Shown: piece by piece, positions 53,703-64,000 of the stretch | Layout of the letters: every line of letters begins with the position of its first letter | Position numbering within the stretch: position 1 is the first letter of the stretch | Assembly (NCBI RefSeq): GCF_963082655.1 | Contig: NC_081555.1 | Coordinates: 30,551,266-30,615,265 of the forward strand | Direction: 5' to 3' | DNA length: 64,000 nt | Source: Stomoxys calcitrans | Lineage: Eukaryota > Arthropoda > Insecta > Diptera > Muscidae | The notes under the pieces: generated by a model | Databases searched by the model: none | What the model saw: only the letters and a program-made list of their open reading frames with translations | Told to the model about the DNA's origin: nothing | Translations under genes and position numbers: made by a program

Positions 53703-55182
53703 AAGGTAATAGAGAAGCTTTCACCAATGAGAGCTTTTCTATGGCCCCCCTGGTTCTTTTCGTATCTGTGTTTTGTTTGGAATTCTGCTTGGCTTCGGCC
53801 TTCGTTCTGTCCTATGCTTTTGTTTTTGTTTTGTAATTGAGAATGAACCACTGTGCACACAAGAATGTATAACTGTGTGTTTTAGCTGTGACTTGTAAAT
53901 AAAGTCATAAAAGTGGATAAACGTACGAAATAATAGAAATGTGTTTTTTTTTGTTTTTGTTTGAAACGATGTCGTCTCATGCCGAGCATTTGGGCTTAGA
54001 TTAAATTGTCTTAAGCCAAGTTTAGTTCGGTTAAGCCGAATTGTCCGAGCATGAGAGAGTATGGGTAGTGCACGTGATTTTCGCCGCATGACAAGCCAAT
54101 CTAAAAGGGCAAGAAATGAAACAACGGTCGATCGGCTGGACTCTTTTTGTTGAGCAGTGAACTGGTTAAACTAATAGTGTTATGATATGATTATTATTTT
54201 ATTATGATTATGAATTTAATATGTATTCGAAGCTGGATTTTTGATATGGAATCAGCAACAAACGACGAAGCAACTGTTCAGCCAATCGACAGAACGACAG
54301 ACAGATAGGCATTCAAATATTAAGATGTTAACTGAGGCAGACAGGCTGAGGCTAAATAACATTTTGAAATAAAAGAAAACACCTTTTCCCAACGCCTCTG
54401 AGGCTAGGTACTGGTTTGAGTTTGAATATCTTCTAGCCTTTGGCTGAGGCCTCAAACAGGGATTTTAGATGCTTTTTTTATTATTATTCACCTCATGTGG
54501 CTGTAGCAGCCAGACTTCATTTGCTGCTGAGTCTGAAAGTGCCTCGTAGATTGAAATGTCTATTTGGATAATTGTGCGTGACTTGTGAACTTGTGGGCTG
54601 CCCATATTCCTTTTGCCCTCTCAGCTGGAGCTGGAGCTGTAGCTGTAGCTGGAGAAGGTGGTTTATCGTTTTGATGTTTGTTTCGCTTGATTCGCTCAAA
54701 GCTCTGTTGTTCCATTTCATTATTGTTTGATTTGTTTCAATTGGATTTACATACAAATGAAAAGCTTGGCCAAGTCAGCATTTGGGTTTTTGTTTTGTTG
54801 TTGCTTCACACGTCTTTTGTTTATTGTATTCCAATATAATTTGAGGATTTTTCAATAAAGACATCAACTATTTGTTCTTCAATTAAGGAATTCATTTTTG
54901 ATTTGGTGACTGATTGTTGTTGTAAGATATCCTCTGCACTCTTAAATTGAGTGCTTCTTAAACAAATTTCCCAAATATATGTAGACAGCGGACTTTAGTG
55001 TCAGAAGATTATGGAAGAAGACTAAGGAACATCCGATAATAGATTGAGGTATATAGACTTTGTCACGACAAAAAACATGGTAATTAGCAGCACCCGATTT
55101 CAAAAATAATGATACTCCCAAGGCCACGATTTGATCAGTGCGAAACCAAATAAACCACGTTGTTATGATTAGAAAGCGGAGG
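53703..55182. other. Non-repetitive stretch
   Basis: No gene recognised. It contains an (AGCTGG/AGCTGT)n run at ~54626-54654 and T-rich tracts. Confidence 0.5.
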
Positions 55183-55490
55183 TAACCGTAGCGCAGAGGT
55201 TAGCATGTCCGCCTTTGACGCTGAATGCCTGGGTTCGAATCCTGGCAGGAACATCATAAAATTTTTCAGCGGTGGTTCTCCCTTCCTAATGCTGGCGACA
55301 TTTGTGAGGTACTATGTCAAGTAAAGACTTCTCCGCAAAGATGTGTCGCTCTGCAGCACGCCGTTCGGACTCGGCTATAAAACGGAGGTCACTTATCATT
55401 GAGCTTAAAGTAGAATAGGATGGCACTCATTGATTTGTGAGAAGTTTCGGTAATGGTAATGGAATGTTCATGGGCAAATTTGCATATAGT
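55183..55490 (+). mobile_element. tRNA-derived SINE (family 1), near complete
   Basis: Head GTAACCGTAGCGCAGAGG, then TTAGCATGTCCGCC and box B GGGTTCGAATCC. Body CTAATGCTGGCGACATTTGT, CGGACTCGGCTATAAAACGG; tail TGGAATGTTCATGGGC. The best preserved tRNA-like head in the window. Confidence 0.92.
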
Positions 55491-55849
55491 TGGGAAGCAT
55501 TGCTTCAGTGTCTTGAACGTACGATCGATTCGAGGAGTGAACATTGATTCGGCCTTCTTAGCATTGCGTGAAACGTATGATGACAACGGTTACCCCATTC
55601 GATTGACCCAATTACTTCATGAAAGCACTACTTGCCCCGATGATATAGCGGCGCAATGGTTAGTTATTGCCCAATATACGATCAAGTGTATCGAAATACT
55701 TCAGAAGTCAAGAATGTGGTATACAGACCAACCCTGCAGTCAGTAGCATTGTGACAGGTTAATGAGAGTTTTCGGGAGAAAAGAAGAGAGGAATAACGTC
55801 TTTTCCGCAGAAAGGAGAGGGAAAAGGAAAGACGTTATGCTTAAGAGTC
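55491..55849. other. Unassigned sequence beside LINE relics
   Basis: An open frame of 97 codons (55453-55746, plus) overlaps the end of the SINE, so its start cannot be a host gene. I do not recognise the rest. Confidence 0.4.
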
Positions 55850-57800
55850 AGAACGAAGTTTGAAAATTCTACTTCAAGCAGGTGGTTTTGGTACAGACAC
55901 CTTCTACTGCAGTGACAAAGTAGAAAATATGGTATCAGAAGCTGATAGTGTGCTTAGGATGTGAATTTTCCTAGCTATTGGCATTCGATAGTAGCCCCGA
56001 TGATGATACCACAGAACATGGTGGCTGGAGAACAACAAGGCAGCAAAGGGCGATGGGTTGCCAGCAGAACTATTTAAGGCCAAAGGCGACAATCTGATAA
56101 GTCGTGTGCACTAAATCGTCTGCGCTACCTAGGTAGAGAAACGCAAACCTGATGATTGAAACCCCTTGAAACTATGTCCCATACACTAGAAAGGAGATAT
56201 GACAGTATGTGCCAATTACAAAAAATAAGACTCCTTCCCAACACAATACCGAAATGAGGTGTTAAGCCATTTTCTGAGTCTTTTCCTCTCAATTGCAGGG
56301 GTGTAACAAAAAACGTGCCGACCAGCTATAACTCCTCCTCTCACAGCCTGCAGAAGTCTACCAATGCGACGTCAAGGACTAACATGCAGTGGCCGGTCAG
56401 GACTCCCACCAACAATCCAAGGTCAATCTTTGCCAGCTCAAGAACAATCGACATCCTCGTTCTGGAGAAACTCGGCCAGAGGGCTTTGGCAACCGTGTAG
56501 CCCACAACGCCAGCCCACGCCAAGTCCGTACGTTGGTCATAGTAGAAATCCACAATCCCAAACAGCTAACCCAAAGTAGGGTTCACTATCGGCGTCGCAC
56601 TCCCTAAGTCCATCAGCGACCCAAACTTGGTCAGCTCATCAACCGCCAGCCTTTGATGGCCCGGAATCCAGCACAATCTTACAGTAGCCTCCAAACGTCC
56701 GAGACGCTCTCAATTTCACGTGACCCGTAGGCATGCTCTTCGGCGCCTGACTGCAAGAGTCAGAATAGAGTCCGGAGATTCTAATAAGAATTAAACATCA
56801 AACAGATGGTTTTAAATGTGCTTAGGATGTGAAATTAACATTTTTCTAGCTGTTGGCATCCGATAGTGGCGGCGACGATGATACCACAGAACCAATACTT
56901 GGATAATGTCTCCATGATGGCTGGAAAACAACAAGGCAGCAAAAGTCGATAGGTCGCCAGCAGAACTATTTAAGGCCAAAGGCGACATTCTGATGATGAA
57001 TGAAACTCCATAACACTATGTCCCGTGCACAAGAAAGGAGACATGACAGTATATGCCAATTACAAAAAAAGTCTCCTTCCCACCGCAATACGGAAATGAG
57101 GTGTTAAGCGATTTTCTGAGTAATTTCCTCGCGATTGCGGGGATGTTGAAAAAACGTGTCGAAAAATTATAAAAAAAACTCACAGCCTGCAGAAATCTGC
57201 ATCTCCCTGCTACCAGTGCGACGTTAGCACGTTTGTCATAGTAGGAATCCACAATCCCAAACACCTAACCCAAAGTAGGGTTCACTATTGGCGTCGCACT
57301 CTCAGAGTCCATCAGCGACCTGGTCAGCTTGTCACCCGCCACCCCTTGATAGCCCAGAACCCACCACAATCTGACGGTAGCCCACAAACGTCTTAGACGC
57401 TCTTTGCATCTCCCGACAAGTCTTAATCTCACGTGACCCGCAGCCAGGGCCTTCAGCGCTTCCTGACTATCCACATAATTCGCAACAGTCTGAGATGGCC
57501 GCCGCCCCTGACTCAGGATCACATTGAAGGCCCTGAGGATTGCGAAAACCTCTGCCTGAAGGCCTTTGCACCCATCCAGAAGTCAATGTGACTGCATAGT
57601 TTCCAGAAACTTAACAAAAACCCTGCCCTGGTGTCCCCATACAGCTGGCACCCATCCGTATAAATAGAGGGACCTAAGAGTTTCTGGACGCCCCCAGCGC
57701 AATGTTCTCTCCCGGCAAACACAACCTCCAGCTACCCATCGAAGGAAGATCCGTCCGGCACATAGTCCGTCGCCTCGCCAATGTCAATTAGCCAGCAGCC
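55850..57800. pseudogene. Mosaic of two LINE relics, duplicated in tandem (~0.85 kb)
   Basis: A plus-strand RT-finger piece (KGDGLPAELFKAKGDNLI, ~56037-56095; again ~56930-56990) alternates with a minus-strand RNase H/C-terminal piece (AKALWPSFSRTRM near 56460; IYTDGCQLYGDTRAGF near 57640; HCMLVLDVALVDF near 56370). GTGCTTAGGATGTGAA is at 55951 and 56818. CTCACAGCCTGCAGAA is at ~56339 and ~57178. CACAATCCCAAACA.CTAACC is at 56551 and ~57251. The composite is thus repeated about 840-870 bp apart with a deletion in the second copy. All frames are broken. Confidence 0.7.
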
Positions 57801-58150
57801 TTTCACAGAATGAACAAATACTCAAGATCCAAAGAGTACCATGTCCCTGACTCCCTCAGTCTGAAGGAAATCTTCAACAACACGCTCTTCACGTACCAAT
57901 GTCACGTAATCCTCCCACGCCAGCAGCATTCCGCAGAACAAACGAATGTTCGAAATCCAAAGAGTGCCATGGCCCTGACTCCCTCAGTCTGAAGCAAATC
58001 TTCAACAACACGCTCTTCACGTACCAATGTCCGTAGAACAAACGAATGTTCGAAATCCAAAGAGTGCCATGGCCCTGACTCCCCCAGTTTTAGGGCAATC
58101 TTCAACAACACGCTTTCCACGTGTGAGTGCAAAGTCTTCAGCGCTGCTGT
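57801..58150 (-). repeat. Three tandem copies of a LINE RT fragment (~100-128 bp)
   Basis: ATCCAAAGAGT.CCATG.CCCTGAC recurs at ~57828, 57956 and 58055, each with CAATCTTCAACAACACGCT or a close variant. On the minus strand it encodes LKIALKLGESGPWHSLDF, an RT C-terminal region. Confidence 0.8.
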
Positions 58151-58566
58151 CAAATTCACAACGCCTAATCTTTTGGGTTTTCTGTCATCTTTGGTTTGGG
58201 CGTGATGTCCGCCTATATGGAGGTCCCAACGTCCGAATAAAAATTGGTTGTTATGACCTCCTGTAAGGCGGGCATAACACCCAAAAAAATTTTGGGCCTT
58301 ATGTCCGTTGGACGTTATGACCGGTTACCCAAATGATCGACCCCCTTGTGTAGGTATGCTAGTAGCCGCTTACCAACGATGGGTCAAGAAGATTCCGCAT
58401 CCAGTAGTCTCTCAAGTGTCTTCAAGAGGAAAGATGAGAGCCTGATCGGCCTAAAGTCCTTGGCCCGGGATTGACCGGGTTTCCCCGCCTTTGAATGAAA
58501 ACTACTCTAAACTCCCGTCACGTACTAATTCTAAATTTCCCATGACAGAGGATACTTCCCTCATAT
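58151..58566. other. Unassigned sequence
   Basis: Nothing recognised apart from scattered LINE-like words (GGCCTAAAGTCCTTGGCC near 58450, minus strand). Probably decayed retrotransposon. Confidence 0.35.
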
Positions 58567-58795
58567 CAATGAGTGCAGTCCGACTAAAGTTGAAGTTCAA
58601 CGATAAGTCACCTTTTTATGCTGAGTCCGAACGGTGTGCCCAATAACTACACCACTTGGTAGAGAAGTTTTGGCATGAGAGCAAATGAAGCCTGTATTAG
58701 TAAAATGATAACCATGGCTAAAAATTTTTCTGGTGTTCACGCCGGGATTTGAAGCCAGGTATCTTAGGCGGACATACTAATCTTCCACCACGTAG
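58567..58795 (-). mobile_element. tRNA-derived SINE (family 1), diverged
   Basis: On the minus strand: CCGGCGTGAACACC and the box B-like GGCTTCAAATCCC near 58745, and body to AATGAGTGCAGTC at ~58570. The most diverged family 1 copy. Confidence 0.75.
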
Positions 58796-58799
58796 TTGG

Positions 58800-59700
58800 C
58801 ACAAAGCCAAGTAAAACGCAAGCCCTAAAAATGCCCTCCACAAGCCTCATGGCCCTCCCTTTGCAACAAGACAGGAGATGTGCCAACCGGTCCGATTGAC
58901 TTTTAGGGTTAAAACAAATTGGTGGCCCGAGCTATCCTCCCCTCCGCTATCCGAGGGACATCCATAGTGTCGAAAGTCACCGGTCCACTGACCACATCCC
59001 AGTCCCCCGGAAAGTGCGTTGTGGCCGGGGAGTTAGAGAGATTCGATGACAGGAGATATCCCATTCGGTCCGGTTGACTTGTAGGCCTCAAACGAATTAA
59101 TCGCCCAGACTATCCTTCCCTCCGCTTTCACCCCCAACAACCGATAGCGCCTCGGCACTACTTTGTATCCGAGGGACATGCGTAACGTCGGAAGTCACCG
59201 GTCTACTGAACCCATCTGAGCACCCCGGAAGTGCTTTGTGGCCAGAAGTTGGAGAGTTTCGATGAATCAAGAAGATCGTCATCTTTCAAGACACTTCTGA
59301 TGGTCTTTGGGTCGTTAAATAACACTCTTCGATGAGGTCCTCTTAGCCGATTTCACCTCGTCCTTATAGAGGTCCCAATCAATACCAGCCTGGTACGACT
59401 GGCCTTAGATAACACTCTCTGAAACCTAGAGGACACCTCCACCGGCTCACAGAAACCAACCAAGAGGCCCTTTCAGCCGATCTCACCTCCCCCTTGTTCC
59501 GGTTCAGGGACTGTTTATAGAAGTCCCAATTAGTACCTAGTCTGACATGACTGGCCTTAGATAACACTCTCTGAAACCTAAAGGACTCGTTTAGCCCCTT
59601 CCCGATTCAGAGAAATCGACCCATGGGGCCCTCTTAGACGATCTCAGCTGGCACTTGTACTGATTCATGGACTCCTTTTAGAGGTCAAAATCGGAGCCTA
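58800..59700 (-). pseudogene. LINE relic with two sets of tandem duplications
   Basis: Segments with GGAAGTGCTTTGTGGCC / GGAAAGTGCGTTGTGGCC and CGAGGGACAT..GTA. lie at ~58950-59010 and ~59170-59250. GGCCTTAGATAACACTCTCT occurs at 59402 and 59550. The frames resemble RT fingers of Jockey-like elements but are too damaged to assign motifs. Confidence 0.55.
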
Positions 59701-59704
59701 GCCA

Positions 59705-61170
59705 TGTTATTGTTGTTGTAGCAGTTTGTTGTGTTCTCTCTTTCGTCGGCTTGATTCTGTGTCAAGTCCCAGGAACTCTGCGACTAAGATGGGGTGCGTT
59801 TACAGGGATCTGGGTCTGAGTCGAATGGGTCTGGCTGGGCAGTTAAAAAGGTGATGTGTATCATGCGGTCCCTGGTTACAATCGGGACACACATCTTGCG
59901 CGTCGGCATCAATCCTTGCTCTGTAGGAGTTGAGCGGCTGCATCTGCCGGAACGTAATTGAGCCACAACTACTCTGGTTTGCAGGTGCAATGGGAGGCGG
60001 TCGTTCTCCAAGGACTAAATTCACCCGATGCGGCAAAATCCGCATCGTTTTGGTGCCGGGCCATAACGAAGTAAGCGGAAATGAAAGGGCAGACGATTTG
60101 GCGATGAAGGCCAGAGGACTGCCGTCAATAAACTTGGTTAACCCGAAGCCTTTCGGGTGGACGCAGACCGAGTTAAGGGAGTGGGCGACGAATGGGCATG
60201 CAACATTGTAGAACAGCGAAACGGTCGCTAGGACGGCGAAAATCCTATGGGGGATCCATATCGTGAGAAGACGAGGCTAGTACTGTAATTGGTATCATAA
60301 CGGGACACATAGGACTACTAGCTCACTTATGTAAAATCGGTGCTGCAAGTAATAGCAAGTGTAGGGCATGCGGGGAAGATGATGAGATGTTGGAGCATTT
60401 TCTTTGCCGGTACTTAGGTGGAGACACAATATCAGACATGAACCAACTTAGGGGAGTGTTATTGAAAACAATTAAGGATTTTGTAAGTAGCACGGAATTC
60501 CTAACTTAAAATTTTCTTTTTAGAAGTTACTTCATAGTTTTTAGAGCGCACAACAAGCCGATTACTGGCTTCGGTGTATGTCCATAGTGGCATGGGGCGG
60601 ATTAATATCTGCAACCACTTTTCAACCTAACCTAAATTCACCCGGTAGCCATTTACCGCTTCTGCTACCGTGTCTGCATGAATGTTGTCTAGACCTGCTT
60701 AATATGCCGCTTGATCTAGAGATTCTCTCTTGTAGCGCTGAACTTCATGCTCTAGATCATGTAGATCTACCTTAAGGCTTCAGGGAGGTGGATCATCTTG
60801 TGGATAGATAGATGATGATTTGGATTGTCTCTGCGATAACAGCCCAAAAGGTATTGCTTAGACAGCATGTAGTTATGTCTTCGCACTGGTAGGATCTTTG
60901 TCTCTGGATGGAGGTGGTCCACTTGAGAACTAAGGAGATAGCCCGTCGCAGTTCGGAGGATTGCATATTGACAGATCTGAATATTATTCCACTGCGTGTC
61001 ACAGAGCTGACGAGACCACACTGGCGCTGCATAACTTAACACAGACCGGCCAATTGTGTTGTACGTGGTCAACAAGGTTTCTTTGTCAGCACCCCAAGTA
61101 CTGCCAGAAAGTGACTTGAGGAACTTGTTTCTACATTTGACTTTATCGCAAATTGCTGTGGCATGTGAAG
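59705..61170 (-). pseudogene. Second copy of the 42.5-kb LINE family, 3' part, split by another LINE
   Basis: The left end is the family's 3' tail (TTGTTGTTGTAGCAGTTTGT). The zinc-finger motif CPDCNQGPHDTHHLFNC is preserved near 59850. The copy is broken at 60028-60631 by an inserted LINE fragment and resumes with the RT thumb (YAAPVWSRQLCDTQW, ~61000), ending at SSHATAICDKVK (~61165). There, orientation flips. Confidence 0.88.
60028..60631 (+). pseudogene. 5'-truncated LINE insertion carrying an RNase H end
   Basis: 604 bp flanked by CTAAATTCACCCG at 60015-60027 and 60632-60644. It encodes IVLVPGHNEVSGNERADDLA (RNase H C-terminal half) and then, with damage, CRACGEDDEMLEHFLC-like residues (~60362-60410). 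The 3' end is TTCAACCTAACC. The uninterrupted target exists in the related copy at ~42855-42870. Confidence 0.9.
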
Positions 61171-61752
61171 AGAGCCGAGCATCAACATGGATTTCGAAGA
61201 CTGCACAGCACAACAACTGCTTTGCATGCCATCACCGAACACATTTGCCGTGGCTTCAATCAGCCCAGATCATGTGATAGGACGGTCCTCGTGGCACTGG
61301 ACCAATCGAAGGCATTCAACACTGTCAGCCATGTCAAACTATTTGAGGACATCGTCTACACATTCCTGCAGTCAGGCCTGAGACGATGGGTCGCGAATTA
61401 TCTGTGTGGTCGCCAGTCATTTGTGGAATTTAGAGATAAGAAGACGAAGCACCGTAGAGTGAGTCTGGGAGTTCCCAAAGGTGGGGTGACATCTTTGGCA
61501 TTGTTTTACCTCTACCTATCCTCTATTCCACCCCCACCATACGGCATAGTGATCGTATCATATGCGTACCATTGTACGATCATGGCATCAGGCCCCCCAC
61601 CCATTGTTGACATCTGCGATGGGTTGAACGCCTACCTCAACGAAGTTGCCTCATATTTCGCTGCAAGGAATCTAAAGATATCTGCCACCAAATCTTCAGC
61701 CACATTGTTCACTACAAATACGCGTGAGTTGAATACTGAGCTGACCGCTTAA
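61171..61752 (+). pseudogene. Inverted 5' segment of the LINE copy (RT fingers and palm)
   Basis: In plus orientation, opposite to the rest of the copy, this encodes EHQHGFRRLHSTTTAL, LVALDQSKAFNTV (catalytic motif 3, LDQSKAF), RRWVANYLCGRQSFVEF, GVPKGGV and SYAYHCTIMA. The catalytic YADD is changed to YAYH and QGG to KGG, so it is dead. It ends at NTELTA; about 27 residues present in the 42.5-kb copy are missing at the inversion joint. Confidence 0.9.
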
Positions 61753-62521
61753 CTGTAATACGCCATATTGAAAAATACCGCTTGAGTGAAACTTGATGGA
61801 AAGAACCTTTAATTCATGGACTTATTCAATTCTGTTGAATTCGGGTGAAATCGAATGTGAAAATCGCTTAAGTGAATATACCGCCAAAATGAAAAAGTTT
61901 TTATTTCCGTTTTTATATGAAACTAAAATATTGGGTTGCCCAAAAAGTAATTGCGGATTTTTTAAAAGAAAGTAAATGCATTTTTAATAAAACTTAGAAT
62001 GAACTTTAATCAAATATACTTTTTTTACACTTTTTTTCTAAAGCAAGCTAAAAGTAGCAGCTGATAACTGACAGAAGAAAGAATGCAATTACAGAGTCAC
62101 AAGCTGTGAAAAAATTTGTCAACGCCGACTATATGAAAAATCCGCAATTACTTTTTCGGCAACCCAATAGCATAAGTGAAAAAGTTTTTTCTATAGGAAC
62201 CTATGTGAGATGATAAACATTCGCATCATCAAAAAAATTCGCAAAAATATATTTTGGTATATCGCCTATGATTATCTCTGACTATAAAAGAGTTCTACCA
62301 AGCATTGCTCTTCTTTAACTCAAGTTATTTCATATATTGTATAATTAGTAAGTTGGCATTGAAAATTTGCTTGCACTTATGTTTATACCGCTTAATTGAA
62401 AACTTATTTCACATATCCGAACTACACTTAACTGAAAATTACAGATAAGTGAAACCAAATTGATGTATTCTAAGTGTTTCACTTATCCAGTTTCGACTGG
62501 AATCTTGAATTACCTATTGTA
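61753..62521. repeat. Unrecognised AT-rich repeat interrupted by a MITE
   Basis: Short words AAGTGAAA/TTTCACTTA and TTAATTGAAAA are reiterated at irregular spacing, ending CCAGTTTCGACTGGAATCTT (~62498), similar to 50575-50605. The MITE at 61931-62167 lies inside. No coding capacity. Confidence 0.5.
61931..62167. mobile_element. 237-bp mariner-type MITE, copy 7
   Basis: TA at 61929-61930 and 62168-62169. Same orientation as copy 1. One change in the right TIR (TTTTTCGGCAACC). Confidence 0.93.
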
Positions 62522-62759
62522 TTGGGTTGCCCAAAAAGTAATTGCGGATTTTTTAAAAGAAAGTCAATGCATTTTTAATAAAGCTTAGAATGAATTTTAA
62601 TCAAATATACTTTTTTACATTTTTTTTCTAAAGCAAGCTAAAAGTAACAGCTGATAACTGACAGAAGAAAGAATGCAATTACAGAGTCAGAAGAAATGTG
62701 AAAAATTTTGTCAACGACGACTGTATGAAAAATCCGCAATTACTTTTTGGGCATCCCAA
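62522..62759. mobile_element. 238-bp mariner-type MITE, copy 8
   Basis: TA at 62520-62521 and 62760-62761. Same orientation as copies 1 and 7, with a few substitutions (GGGCATCCCAA at the right end). Only 353 bp from copy 7. Confidence 0.93.
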
Positions 62760-64000
62760 TATATTTTTTAAATTTGGTTTTGAACTCTATTAAATTCATT
62801 TTCGAACTCCAATTATTGTTTTAAAAACAAACAAAACAAGCGTCAAGTCATTGATAATATTGCAGTGATCCGTTAATTTTTGGGCGTTTGAATTTATAGG
62901 GCGAATAGGTGATTTAATTGAGTTTTTGCCGCAGATTGAATTCAAAGATGCGGCCTGAATGATGAAGCCATCAGCCATCAGCCATCATGGTACATTCCAT
63001 GAGACCCAATAGCAGAGCCAGACCATCCAGTCAGCTAGACAGCCATGTTTTCTGGCTTGTAATCAAAGTGTTTATGGTCGTGATGTTTAATTTATTCACA
63101 CTCATTTTGGTATTGTTCCAATTCGTTTGATGATTCTATCAACTCTTCGCAACATGTCTACCTTCTCACCACGCACATCATTCCCAAGTTGTTGTTGCTG
63201 TTTTTTTTTTTTTTTGGGTGAATAGTAATACGTTATAATAATAATTTTATTATTATCCCCATTATGGACTTTCATAAACTGTTTTCTATACAAAATTTTA
63301 TTAGTCTCAGTTTTCCTCATAATATTTTTGTTAATTTATTTCATTGTAAGATGATTAGCTGCAAAAGATGCCCAGACTCTATTCCCCGTGTGAGCATGGT
63401 GTATGAAGTGATGAAGCCCCGGGACTCCATCACAAATAGACAAACGCTCTACGTTTGATTTGCATTTGATTTTATTGAAATCATTGGGGTTTTTTATGGC
63501 CAACACCTTTAATAAGCCCATAATGGCTGAATGTTGTCAGTTTTACCGAACTAAATCACAAGATATTGTCAAATATTTGTGAAGTGAGGCAGAGCGAACG
63601 AGAGAACGACAAGCGTTTAACCGCCCCTGAATAGGCAATGTCCAATAAAATGTGTGTTTTATGATTTAATTAAAACAACCCGCAAGACAATGCGCCTTTA
63701 TTGAGCGGCATCATTAGGCCTTCTCTGAAGGCTGAGCTGGGGAGGAAGCGATCAGCTGGAGATGGGCATTTATGAGTTGTTAACTGAAATGCTATCCATT
63801 CACAACAACCTGTCTGCCAGCCAGTCAGCCAACCTGCATTGCTAGTTGGCTCTCGTGCTAGGCCATCTTCCAACTGATGGGAAAGTGCAGAGGTGTTTTT
63901 CGTTCGCACCAGACAAAATGAAGACAATCCCACCATTATCTTCAAATATTTTTGAACAATTCTTCTTTTTAGAAAAAAAGGCTTTGTTTTGCCAGAAGAA
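62760..64000. other. Non-repetitive stretch at window end
   Basis: AT-rich with a T-run at 63201-63217 and CAGCCATCAGCCATC-type low complexity (~62970-62990). No gene or mobile element recognised. Confidence 0.5.

Noticed and set aside
55185..55255. tRNA-like sequence with box A and box B considered as a tRNA gene
   Set aside because: The same head with the same 3' body occurs in at least six places. The acceptor stem does not close and the body continues, so these are SINE heads.

Overview
The window is a stretch of fly (Diptera) nuclear genome. It is most likely from a calyptrate/muscid fly, judged from the gene family, the AT-rich introns and the repeat families, which I recognise from memory only. 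It holds one confidently identified host gene, part of an unc-4 type homeobox gene on the + strand: three exons at 9094-9272, 13525-13664 and 13856-14417. These encode a paired-class homeodomain split by an intron between residues 46 and 47, an UNC-4-specific basic region, an acidic/serine-rich tail and an eh1-like (Groucho-binding) motif. The 5' exons lie upstream of base 9094 and were not found. No other host coding gene could be supported.

Almost everything else is mobile DNA and its debris. (1) 0-8 kb, intron 1, 16-18.8 kb, 20.6-23.9 kb, 25.3-26.5 kb, 28.3-29.8 kb, 33.8-35.5 kb, 40.7 kb and 49.5-50.5 kb hold a superfamily of non-autonomous elements. These are built of tandem ~153-bp monomers between a conserved 5' end (a TTCGGCC/GGCCGAA palindrome) and a conserved 3' end (a GACGGACG-type microsatellite, then a TATACCC...GGGTATA hairpin). 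The architecture resembles Helentron-associated elements. (2) Eight copies of a ~237-bp mariner-type MITE sit at TA sites. (3) A 606-bp palindromic Tc1/mariner derivative carries a transposase fragment. (4) tRNA-derived SINEs of two families occur, one nested in another. (5) Non-LTR retrotransposon (Jockey/I-like) relics fill 11.2-12.7, 23.9-25.3, 30.8-33.5, 36.9-45.1 and 55.8-61.8 kb.

Several insertions record their mechanism. One 5'-truncated LINE with an intact 414-codon reverse transcriptase fragment is nested in another LINE, carries a piece of a third LINE at its 5' end, and is bounded by one 12-bp target-site duplication. Another LINE copy has a 5' inversion of the twin-priming type and was itself split by a further LINE insertion with a 13-bp duplication. 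A SINE and a LINE in the window share the same 3' tail (CAACCTAACC), which suggests shared retrotransposition machinery.

The most unusual single locus is a ~1.9-kb minisatellite at 51.81-53.70 kb, made of about sixty 31-bp units. Most units can form a hairpin (ACCCTTTC...GAAAGGGT), and the units are organised into higher-order blocks of about 300 and 504 bp. A second satellite-like array (~240-bp units) lies at 19.8-20.6 kb. Non-repetitive AT-rich sequence with no visible genes occupies 1.25-2.1, 3.9-4.5, 8.0-9.1, 14.4-15.8, 19.1-19.7, 21.3-22.3, 26.5-28.3, 35.5-36.8, 41.2-42.2, 45.9-47.1, 50.9-51.8, 53.7-55.2 and 62.8-64.0 kb.
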